Made by a program: the position numbers and the translations under genes. Below are positions 24,530-32,216 of a stretch of DNA of 64,000 nucleotides, piece after piece. Every line of letters starts with the position of its first letter. Within the stretch, counting starts at the first letter, position 1. Source of the DNA: Actinacidiphila cocklensis (GTDB lineage Bacteria; Actinomycetota; Actinomycetes; Streptomycetales; Streptomycetaceae); NCBI RefSeq assembly GCF_907177275.1, contig NZ_CAJSLV010000103.1:62001-126000 (forward strand), read 5' to 3'. Under the pieces are notes generated by a model. It was not told where the DNA came from and made no database searches. It saw nothing but the letters and a program-made list of their open reading frames with translations.

Positions 24530-25480
24530 ATGGGCGGGGTCCTGCCGGTGCGCCGCGCGGTCGTCACGGGCGGCGCCGGTTTCGTGGGGTCGCACCTGTG
24601 CGACCGGCTGCGGGAGGAGGGCACCGAGGTCGTCTGCGTCGACAACCTGCTCACCGGCAGCACCGGCAACCTCCGTGCGCGCGACGGCGATCCGGGGTTC
24701 ACCCTGGAGGTCCGCGACGTGTGCGAGCCCTTCGACGTGGCAGGCCCGGTCGACCTGGTGCTGCACCTGGCCTCGCCCGCCTCGCCGCACGACTACGCCC
24801 GGCACCCGCTGGAGACCCTCAGGGCCGGCGCGCAGGGGACCGCGAACGCCCTGGACCTCGCCCACCGCAAGGGCGCCCGCTTCCTGCTCGCCTCCACCTC
24901 CGAGGTGTACGGCGACCCGCTGGTCCACCCGCAGACCGAGCTGTACTGGGGCAACGTCAACCCGGTGGGCCCGCGCAGCCAGTACGACGAGGCCAAGCGC
25001 TACGCCGAGGCGCTGACCACCGCCTACCGCGGCGCCCGGGGCGTGGACACCGTCATCGTGCGGCTGTTCAACACCTACGGCCCGCGGATGCGGCCCGAGG
25101 ACGGCAGGGCGGTGCCGACCTTCGTCACCCAGGCGCTCGCCGGTGAGCCGCTGACCGTCGCGGGGGACGGGTCGCAGACCAGGTCGCTGTGCTACGTCGA
25201 CGACACCGTCGGCGGCATCCTGGCCGCGGCCGCCGCGACGCACCCGGGTCCTGTCAACCTGGGCAACCCGGTGGAACTGACCATCCTCGACCTGGCCCGC
25301 CGCATCCGCGAGCTGTGCGGTTCCGCGTCGGAGATCGCCTTCGTGGAGCGGCCGGTCGACGATCCGGGGCTGCGCAGGCCGGACATCGCGCTGGCCCGGG
25401 CCGAACTGGGCTGGCAGCCCGCGGTCGACTTCGACAAGGGCCTGGCGATGACCATCGACTGGTTCTCCCGGCTCGGCTGA
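24530..25480 (+). CDS. UDP-glucuronate decarboxylase-like NAD-dependent epimerase/dehydratase
   Basis: A 316-residue extended short-chain dehydrogenase. The NAD motif is GGAGFVGSHL at residue 9-18. STSEVYGDPLVHPQTE, the catalytic YDEAK near residue 149 and RLFNTYGPRMRPEDGR are characteristic of UDP-xylose synthases, which oxidise and decarboxylate UDP-glucuronate. I chose the ATG at 24530 because AAGGAG lies 7 nt before it; an ATG at 24497 is also in frame. With the glycosyltransferase it points to a pentose or pentose-derived sugar on the product. Other 4,6-dehydratase-like roles are less likely from the motifs. Confidence 0.85.
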   Translation: MGGVLPVRRAVVTGGAGFVGSHLCDRLREEGTEVVCVDNLLTGSTGNLRARDGDPGFTLEVRDVCEPFDVAGPVDLVLHLASPASPHDYARHPLETLRAGAQGTANALDLAHRKGARFLLASTSEVYGDPLVHPQTELYWGNVNPVGPRSQYDEAKRYAEALTTAYRGARGVDTVIVRLFNTYGPRMRPEDGRAVPTFVTQALAGEPLTVAGDGSQTRSLCYVDDTVGGILAAAAATHPGPVNLGNPVELTILDLARRIRELCGSASEIAFVERPVDDPGLRRPDIALARAELGWQPAVDFDKGLAMTIDWFSRLG

Positions 25481-25487
25481 GCCGGTG

Positions 25488-25517
25488 GTCCCTGCGGTCT
25501 CAGTCCCTGCGGTCTCA
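25488..25517. repeat. Tandem 15-bp duplication at the SARP stop codon
   Basis: GTCCCTGCGGTCTCA occurs twice head to tail, at 25488-25502 and 25503-25517, and the second copy contains the regulator stop codon (complement of TCA at 25515-25517). The 34-bp gap between the convergent genes is made almost wholly of this repeat. Confidence 0.85.
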
Positions 25518-27671
25518 CTGCTCGTGCGGCCAGTACCCGGCGCCCTCCAGGGTGCCGCTGGCACTGCCGGTCCAGGTGCGGGCCGCGGCCTGGCCGATCC
25601 TGCGGTGCAGGTGCGCCCGGCGCAGCCGCCCGGTGGCCCCGTAGAGCACCTCGGCGGTCACCGCGTGGGTGAAGCGGAACCAGCCGAGTCGCTGCTGGTC
25701 CTCGGTGATCAGGCCGGCCGCGACGGCGGCGTCCAGCGCTTCGAGTGCCGCCTCGATCCCGACCCCGGCGGCGTCGGCGACGACATCGATATCGAAGTGC
25801 CGCCCCGCGACCGCGGCCACCGACAGCACCCCCGCGGCCTGCTGCGGCAGTTGGGCCACCCGCCGCAGCACCACCTCGCGCACCGGTACCGGCACCGGCA
25901 CGGTGTGGGGCTGTTCGAGGCGCTGCTCGCTGGTGAGCTGCTTGATCAGTTCGCGCAGGTAGAACGGGTGGCCCTCGGTGCGGTCCCACAGGCCCTCCGC
26001 GGTGTGGCTGCCGACCTCCCGGTGCAGCATCGCGCCCGCCAGCCGCTGCGTCTCCTGCACGTCCAGGCCGCACAACGCGATCCTGGTGGTCCCCGCGCGG
26101 GCCAGCGCGGCCGAGGTCTCGGTCAGGGCGGACTCGCCCGACCGGTGGCCGACCGCCACCAGCAGCCGGCCGCCCTGCACCGACTCGGCGAGGTGGGCCA
26201 GCAGCCGCAGCGAGCTGGGGTCGGCGCGGTGCAGGTGGTCGAGCACCACGACCAGCGGTGTGCCCTGCGAGGCGCCCGTCAGGTAGTCCACGATCGCGTC
26301 GAACCGGCGCAGCGTGGCGGCGTCCGCGTCGGTGCCGTCCGGGACCCGGCGGACGTCCTCGCGGTCGAGCAGTTCGGCCACAGGACCCGGTACGGGCCAC
26401 TGCGGGCAGCACGCGGCCAGCGTGCGCAGCACCTGCTGCCAGGGCCACAGCGGCGGCGCCGCGACGTGCTCGGGGCAGGCGCCCCACAGCACCGGTACGC
26501 CCGCGGACGCGGCGAAGCGCCGCAGCAGGCCGGTCTTGCCGATGCCGGGCTCGCCCGACACGGTCACCACCTGCCCGCGCCCGGCGGCCGCGGCGGGCAG
26601 CGCATCGGCCAGTTGCCGCAAGGAGGCCTCACGGCCGACGAAGACGTCGGGGTCCGCGGCCCGCACGGCCGGCGTGCCGGAGCCGCCGGCCCTCGGGGCC
26701 GGCACGCCGGGCGCGGCCGGCACGCTCCTGACCACCGGCGGGGCCGGCGGCTGCCAGTCCAGGGCCGGCGCCTGGTTGAGTATCTCGCTCTCCAGGTGCT
26801 GGAGCGCGGGCCTGGGGTCGATGCCCAGCTCCCTGGCCAGCCGCTGCTGGTTGGTGCGCAGCACCGCGAGCGCGTCGGCCTGCCGGCCGGCCCGGTAGAG
26901 GGCCAGGCTCAGCAGTTCGCAGCCGTACTCGCGCAACGGGTGGGCCTGCGTGAAGGCTTCGAGTTCCGCCACCGCCACCTCGTGGGCGCCGGCGGCCAGC
27001 AGGGCGGCGCAGCGCCCCTCGACCAGCGAAAGCCGCAGCTCCTCCAGCCGCTCGACCTCGGGCACCACGTGGGTGGCGTTGGCCACCTCCGCGTAGGCCT
27101 GCCCCCGCCACAGCGCGAGCCCGGCCTCGAACTCGCCGAGCGCCTGCCGCCGGTCGCCGCGGCCCCACGCGTGCCAGCCCGCGGTGGCGCGCTCGCAGAA
27201 CCGGTGGACGTCGACCCGGACGGCGCGGCTGTCCAGCAGGTAGCCCTGGCCGTGGGTGCGCAGCACGGTGGCCGGTGTCCTGCGCGCCCTGGACGGCTCC
27301 AGTACCCGGCGCAGGTTGGCGACGTAGGCGTGCAGCGAGGTGCGCGCGGAGGGCGGCGGCCGCCCCTCCCACAGCTCCTCCAGCATCACGTCGACCGTCA
27401 CGGGGTGGCCGACCCGGCTCACCAGCAGGGCAAGCAGCGCGCGCTGCTTGGGGGTGCCCAGATCGACCATCCGGCCGTCGACCACGGCCTCCACGGGTCC
27501 GAGCGCGCGGAATTCCACCATGCCGTTCGGAGTGCCCTGGTTCTCCGCCGGCTGTGCCTCGGTCCACCGGATATAGCCCGGTCCCGTGGCCGGCCCGGAT
27601 AAGGGGTTCCGCGCGAATGCCGCCACTCCGGGGCCGCCACCGGAGCCGCTGTCCTGCCCGACCATGAACAT
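25515..27671 (-). CDS. SARP-family regulator with ATPase domain
   Basis: About 718 residues. An OmpR-like winged helix (VEFRALGPVEAVVDG near residue 51 onward, with RALLALLVSRVG and LRTHGQGYLL) and a BTAD domain up to about residue 300 mark an AfsR/SARP activator. An AAA-type ATPase follows: Walker A SGEPGIGKTGLLRRF near residue 378 and Walker B LVVVLDHLHRAD near residue 472. It ends soon after the ATPase lid without the TPR region that many larger relatives have. I chose ATG 27671 (GGAAGG upstream), but ATG 27521, where the conserved domain begins, is possible. It is the obvious candidate activator of the cluster. Confidence 0.87.
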   Translation of the reverse strand: MFMVGQDSGSGGGPGVAAFARNPLSGPATGPGYIRWTEAQPAENQGTPNGMVEFRALGPVEAVVDGRMVDLGTPKQRALLALLVSRVGHPVTVDVMLEELWEGRPPPSARTSLHAYVANLRRVLEPSRARRTPATVLRTHGQGYLLDSRAVRVDVHRFCERATAGWHAWGRGDRRQALGEFEAGLALWRGQAYAEVANATHVVPEVERLEELRLSLVEGRCAALLAAGAHEVAVAELEAFTQAHPLREYGCELLSLALYRAGRQADALAVLRTNQQRLARELGIDPRPALQHLESEILNQAPALDWQPPAPPVVRSVPAAPGVPAPRAGGSGTPAVRAADPDVFVGREASLRQLADALPAAAAGRGQVVTVSGEPGIGKTGLLRRFAASAGVPVLWGACPEHVAAPPLWPWQQVLRTLAACCPQWPVPGPVAELLDREDVRRVPDGTDADAATLRRFDAIVDYLTGASQGTPLVVVLDHLHRADPSSLRLLAHLAESVQGGRLLVAVGHRSGESALTETSAALARAGTTRIALCGLDVQETQRLAGAMLHREVGSHTAEGLWDRTEGHPFYLRELIKQLTSEQRLEQPHTVPVPVPVREVVLRRVAQLPQQAAGVLSVAAVAGRHFDIDVVADAAGVGIEAALEALDAAVAAGLITEDQQRLGWFRFTHAVTAEVLYGATGRLRRAHLHRRIGQAAARTWTGSASGTLEGAGYWPHEQ

Positions 27672-28007
27672 GGCCGCACCTTCCCCGTAAATCACACAGA
27701 CAGCCAGGAACCTCTACTGATTAACAGTCGGATACGAGCGTGGCCATCGGGTGACTGCATGTCAAGGCCCCCCATTCGGTGCGCCTTTCGCCACGGTTTC
27801 GGCCGATTCCTCGGTTTGCCTGCCGTGGCGGTGGCGTTGCCGCCCGCCAGTCCATCGCCAAGCCGACGCCAACCCGATCGACAGTGGCGCGCAAGCCGGG
27901 TGGCCGATGCTGGGACGCCTCGGTGCTCGTTGAGCGTGTCCTGTCGCGCCGCCGAGCCGGCGACGACCCGAATTCCATCGCATTTCCTGGAAAGGGAGCT
28001 GGTCCCG
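27672..28007. other. Divergent intergenic region, SARP gene / nitrite cassette
   Basis: About 336 bp between the leftward SARP gene and the rightward ligase-cupin-monooxygenase-lyase operon. The 27690-27735 part is AT-richer than its surroundings and may hold promoters. A TTGACA box lies at 27764-27759 on the minus strand but no matching -10 is seen. AAAGGGAG before 28008 is the ribosome site of the ligase. I see no gene here. Confidence 0.5.
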
Positions 28008-29591
28008 ATGATGGGCTTCATGGTCGACCGTGCGATAGCCAAGCACGGTCTTCAGCTCGGCAGCATGCCGGAAATGGCCGCGGCCAAGAACAGCTCGACG
28101 CGGCTCAGCCTCGACCACGACCTCGACGTGCTCCCGGGAGCCGGGCGGCGCCTGACGGCGGGCCGGCTCGCCGAGCACGTGGACGACCTCGCGGGGCGGC
28201 TGGCGGCGGCGGGCGTCCGCTCCGGCGACACCATCGCCATCTACAAGTCCCCCAACTTCGACGTCTGGATGCTGGCCTCGGCCGCCGCCCGCGTCGGCGC
28301 GGTCCCGGTGATGCTGCAGCCCGCTCTTGACGGTGCGACCGTCGGCATCCTGCTCGGCCGCCTGCACCGGCCGCACCTGCTCACCGACCTGCCCAAGCTG
28401 CACGTCCTGGCCGACGTTCCGGTCAAGGAGCTGGCCAAGACGGTGATCATCTCGCACGGCGAGTGGCCGGGCGCGGTCGCACTCACCGACCTGGCCGGCT
28501 CCCCGCGGGTCGAGCCGGTCTTCCGCGGCCTGGACGAGCCGGCGATGATCACCCACACCTCGGGCACCACGGGGGTCCCGAAGCTCGTCGTGCACACCCC
28601 GCGGACCATGGGCGTACGGCTGCGCCCGCAGTGGTGGCTGCTGTCGCTGATGTGGCGGCGCGACACCGTCGCGATCAACCTGCCCTTCGTGCACTCGCGG
28701 ATGTACGCGGCGATGTCGCTGGTGCTGATGAAGGCGATGCCGGTGCTGCTGATGAACAACCCGAAGCCCGACGACGTGGCGGGCCTGCTGGCCGCGCACA
28801 AGCCGACCTTCATCGAGGCGCTGCCCAACGCGTTCATGGACTGGGAGCCGCTCGCCGAGGACCCGCGCAAGCCGTTCGCCTCGGTCAAGTACTTCAGCAG
28901 CACCTTCGACGCGATCCACCCCAGGACCATCACCCGGCTGATCGCGTCCTCCAAGCGCCGGGTGCCGCTGTTCTTCCAGATCTACGGGCAGAGCGAGGTC
29001 GGCCCCGCCGTCGGGCGGCCCTACTTCAGCAAGTCCGTGCACCGCACCGACGGCCGCTGCGTCGGCTACCCGATGCCGGGCTGCGCGCAGGTCCGGGTGG
29101 TCAGCCGCGACGGCAAGCGCCCGTCGAAGGCCACCCCCGGTGCCATCGAGGTCCGCTGGGACGGCATCGCGCACAGCTACTTCGGTGAGCCCGAGCGCTA
29201 CGAGGCCAACAAGCACGACGGCTGGTGGCGTACCGGCGACGTCGGCTACCGCACCAGGCGCGGCTGCCTGCACATGCTCGACCGCGAGGTGGACATGGTC
29301 CCGGAGACCAGCAGCACCCTGGAGATCGAGGACCTGATGATCAGCCGGCTGGACGAGCTGACCGAACTGGTCGTCGTCATCGGCCCGAACGCCGAGCCGA
29401 TCCCGGTGATCTGCACCGACGGCGACCGGCCGCTGGACCCGGAGCGCTGGCGCACCGCCGCCGCCGACTTCCCGCAGCTGGCCGACCCGGTGCAGCTCCC
29501 GCAGGCGGAACTGCCCAGGACGGCCACCATGAAGGTCCGCCGGATCGAGCTGTCGCAGCTGCTGCAGAGCCGGCTGGAGAAGCGGGTCTGA
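28008..29591 (+). CDS. Divergent ANL-family ligase, probable CreM-like nitrite-using diazotase
   Basis: A 527-residue AMP-ligase homologue. The P-loop MITHTSGTTGVPKLVVHT near residue 183 is intact and YGQSEVGPAVG is the A5 region. The C-terminal motifs diverge: the hinge reads LDREVDMVPETSSTLEIED, and the A10 loop is LPRTATMKVRRIE, with Met for the usual Gly before the Lys. It heads an operon with a cupin and the CreE- and CreD-like genes. In cremeomycin biosynthesis CreM, a ligase homologue, uses ATP and nitrite to diazotise an arylamine; other ligase homologues in nitrite pathways perform related N-nitrosation or deamination. The assignment rests on this context. An ordinary acyl-CoA ligase cannot be excluded. 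Confidence 0.68.
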   Translation: MMGFMVDRAIAKHGLQLGSMPEMAAAKNSSTRLSLDHDLDVLPGAGRRLTAGRLAEHVDDLAGRLAAAGVRSGDTIAIYKSPNFDVWMLASAAARVGAVPVMLQPALDGATVGILLGRLHRPHLLTDLPKLHVLADVPVKELAKTVIISHGEWPGAVALTDLAGSPRVEPVFRGLDEPAMITHTSGTTGVPKLVVHTPRTMGVRLRPQWWLLSLMWRRDTVAINLPFVHSRMYAAMSLVLMKAMPVLLMNNPKPDDVAGLLAAHKPTFIEALPNAFMDWEPLAEDPRKPFASVKYFSSTFDAIHPRTITRLIASSKRRVPLFFQIYGQSEVGPAVGRPYFSKSVHRTDGRCVGYPMPGCAQVRVVSRDGKRPSKATPGAIEVRWDGIAHSYFGEPERYEANKHDGWWRTGDVGYRTRRGCLHMLDREVDMVPETSSTLEIEDLMISRLDELTELVVVIGPNAEPIPVICTDGDRPLDPERWRTAAADFPQLADPVQLPQAELPRTATMKVRRIELSQLLQSRLEKRV

Positions 29592-29683
29592 GCCGTGCGG
29601 CGCCGCCCACCCGGCGGCGCCGCCACCGACGGCGATCTCGTCACCGAAGGCGGTCTCGTCACCGCGACAGGGAGGGCAAGCGC

Positions 29684-30211
29684 ATGAAGGGCCTCATCGT
29701 TCCGCCGGGCCAGGGCAAAAGGCTGCTGACCAAGGCTCAGGACGTCACGTTCAAGGTCACCGGGGCGGACGGCGGTTTCGCCTCGACCTTCGAGGTGGTG
29801 GTGCCGCCGGGCTTCAACGTCGGCGCCCATGTCCACGAGCACTCCACGGAGTTCTTCTACGTCCTCGAAGGCGAGCTGGACGTCTTCGCGTTCGAGCCGG
29901 TGGAGCGCACGCCGGACGACTGGGCGGACTGGAAGTCCCCCGACGGCGAGCAGATCCTGCGGGCCGGCCCCGGCAGCTGCATGTTCGTGCCCACCGGCAC
30001 CCCGCACGCGTTCACCAACGCCACCGAGAACCCGGTGCGGATGCTCTTCCAGGCGTCCCCGCCGCCGGACCACGAGCGCTACTTCGAGGAGATCTGCGAG
30101 ATCTTCTCCGCGGGCACGACGGTGGACTCCGGCGCGGTGCAGCGGCTGCGCGACCGCTACGACGTCCACCAGATCACCCCGCTGCGCTTCGAGCCGCCGG
30201 CCCCCCAGTGA
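29684..30211 (+). CDS. Cupin-domain protein
   Basis: A 175-residue single-cupin protein. Cupin motif 1 is GAHVHEHSTEFFYVLEGEL (H-x-H, Glu) near residue 47 and motif 2 is MFVPTGTPHAFTN near residue 105, so a metal site is likely. A region between the motifs and a 40-residue C-terminal helix (YFEEICEIFSAGTT) resemble quercetinase-like small cupins. GGAGGG precedes the ATG. Its position inside the nitrite cassette is notable because cupins take part in N-N bond chemistry in other clusters, but those examples are fused to synthetase-like domains and this one is not. Function unknown. Confidence 0.75.
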   Translation: MKGLIVPPGQGKRLLTKAQDVTFKVTGADGGFASTFEVVVPPGFNVGAHVHEHSTEFFYVLEGELDVFAFEPVERTPDDWADWKSPDGEQILRAGPGSCMFVPTGTPHAFTNATENPVRMLFQASPPPDHERYFEEICEIFSAGTTVDSGAVQRLRDRYDVHQITPLRFEPPAPQ

Positions 30212-30224
30212 ACGGAGTCACGCT

Positions 30225-32216
30225 GTGAGCGGCGGACCCATCGAAGTGTGCCTCGTCGGCGCAGGCCCGCGCGGGCTGTCCCTGCTGGAGCGGATCTGCG
30301 CCCAGGAACGTGTGGACCCCCGCAAGCGCCCCCTCACCGTCCACGTCGTCGACCCCGACCCGCCGGGTGCGGGCCGGGTGTGGCGGCCGACGCAGTCCCG
30401 GCACCTGCTGATGAACACCGTCGCCTCCCAGGTGACGGTCTTCACCGACGCCAGCGTCCACATCGAGGGGCCGCTGGAGGAGGGGCCGAGCCTCTACCAG
30501 TGGGCGAAGGCCCTGGAACACATCGCCGCCGCGTCCGGTGCGACGTCACCCGACGACGCGGCGCTGTCCGAGGCGCGGGCGCTCGGCCCCGACACCTACC
30601 CCACCCGGGCGCTCTACGGCCAGTACCTGACCTGGGCCTTCCGGCACGTCGCCGCCAACGCGCCCGCGCACGTGGCGGTACGCGTGCACCCGGCGCGGGC
30701 GATCGGCCTGGTCGACGGCGACGCCGAACTCGGCGGCTCGGGGCCGCAGACCGTGCTGCTCGACGACGGCACCCTGCTGACCGGCCTGTCCGCGGTGATG
30801 CTCGCCCAGGGGCACGTACCGGTCCTGCCCACCGGCGACGAGGCCGAGCTGGCCGGTTTCGCCGCGGGCGCCTCGCTGACCTACATCCCGCCGGCCAACC
30901 CCGCGGACGTGGACCTGTCGTCCGTCGCGCCCGGCGAGCACGTGCTGATCCGCGGTCTGGGCCTGAACTTCTTCGACTACATGGCGCTGTTCACCCACGG
31001 CAGGGGCGGCGCCTTCGAACGCGTCGACGGGCAGCTGGTCTACCACCCCTCGGGCCGCGAACCGCGCCTGTTCGCCGGCTCCCGGCGGGGCGTGCCCTAC
31101 CAGGCCCGCGGCGAGAACGAGAAGGGCGCGCACGGCCGTTACGCCCCCCGGCTGCTGACCGCCGAATACGTCGCCGCGCTGCGCACACCCTCCACCGCCA
31201 GCGAGCCGATACGCTTCGGCACCGGCCTGTGGTCGCTGATCGCGATGGAGGTGCAGAGCGTCTACTACGAGACGCTGCTCGCCGCCCGCGACACCCCCGA
31301 CGGCGCCGCCGACTTCTCCGCCCGCTACCTCGGCGCCCCGTCCGGCGACGCCGAGCAGCAACTGCTGGACGAGGCGGGCATCGACCCGGCGGAGCGCTGG
31401 GACTGGGAGCGGGTCGCCCGCCCCTACGACCCCGGCGACCTGCGCGACCTGGCCGCCTTCCGCGCCTGGCTGCGCGGCTACCTCGACGAGGACGTGCGCA
31501 AGGCCCACGAGGGCAACGTCAGCGGCCCGTTCAAGGCGGCCCTGGACATCCTGCGCGACCTGCGCAACGAGGTGCGGCTCGCCGTCGACCACGGCGGCCT
31601 GGACGCCGCGTCGCACCGCGACGAGCTGGACGGCTGGTACACCCCGCTCAACGCGTACCTGTCGATCGGCCCGCCGGCGTCCCGTATCGAGGAGATGGCC
31701 GCGCTGATCGACGCGGGGGTGCTGGAGGTGACGGGACCCGGCATGCGGGTCGACACCGACCCGGACGGGCGGGCCTTCGTGTGCACCTCGGACGTGATCC
31801 CCGACGTGCTGGTGCGGGCCACCGTGCTGGTCGAGGGCCGGCTGCCGGACATCGACCTGCGGCGCACCGCCGACCCGCTGATGGGCCAGCTGCTGCGCAC
31901 GGGCCAGTGCCGCCCCTACCGGGTGCCGGGCTCGGACGGCCGGGACTACGAGACCGGCGGGCTCGCGGTGTCCGAGCGGCCCTACCGGCTGCTGGACGCC
32001 CGCGGCGGGGAGCACCCGCGGCGGTTCGCGTACGGGGTGCCCACCGAGGCCGTGCACTGGGTGACCGCGGCGGGCATCAGGCCGGGCGTCGGCTCGGTCA
32101 CCCTGGAGGACTCCGACGCCATCGCCGCCGCCGCCCTCGCGCTGCCCGCGCCCCAACTGCCGCCGGTACGGCTGCCCGAGCAGGTCGTCCTGACCGGTTA
32201 CGGCACCACCGCGTGA
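30225..32216 (+). CDS. creE: CreE-like flavin monooxygenase (aspartate to nitrosuccinate)
   Basis: A 663-residue FAD/NAD(P)-binding protein. The dinucleotide site is VCLVGAGPRGLSLLERI at residues 8-24. A second nucleotide segment follows near residue 245 (EHVLIRGLGLNFFDYMALF). Length and layout fit the CreE family, which oxidises L-aspartate to nitrosuccinate with NADPH and O2. The decisive context is the next gene, a CreD-like lyase coupled by GTGA overlap. This pair is the hallmark of the aspartate-nitrosuccinate route to nitrous acid known from cremeomycin. GGAG precedes the GTG start. Other members of the wider family have unknown roles, so biochemical proof would be needed for the product. 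Confidence 0.8.
   Translation: MSGGPIEVCLVGAGPRGLSLLERICAQERVDPRKRPLTVHVVDPDPPGAGRVWRPTQSRHLLMNTVASQVTVFTDASVHIEGPLEEGPSLYQWAKALEHIAAASGATSPDDAALSEARALGPDTYPTRALYGQYLTWAFRHVAANAPAHVAVRVHPARAIGLVDGDAELGGSGPQTVLLDDGTLLTGLSAVMLAQGHVPVLPTGDEAELAGFAAGASLTYIPPANPADVDLSSVAPGEHVLIRGLGLNFFDYMALFTHGRGGAFERVDGQLVYHPSGREPRLFAGSRRGVPYQARGENEKGAHGRYAPRLLTAEYVAALRTPSTASEPIRFGTGLWSLIAMEVQSVYYETLLAARDTPDGAADFSARYLGAPSGDAEQQLLDEAGIDPAERWDWERVARPYDPGDLRDLAAFRAWLRGYLDEDVRKAHEGNVSGPFKAALDILRDLRNEVRLAVDHGGLDAASHRDELDGWYTPLNAYLSIGPPASRIEEMAALIDAGVLEVTGPGMRVDTDPDGRAFVCTSDVIPDVLVRATVLVEGRLPDIDLRRTADPLMGQLLRTGQCRPYRVPGSDGRDYETGGLAVSERPYRLLDARGGEHPRRFAYGVPTEAVHWVTAAGIRPGVGSVTLEDSDAIAAAALALPAPQLPPVRLPEQVVLTGYGTTA

Noticed and set aside
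30248..32212. Upstream extension of the CreD-like frame through the CreE-like gene
   Set aside because: The lyase domain starts at 32213 with the GTGA overlap; the upstream part is an out-of-frame shadow of the monooxygenase.
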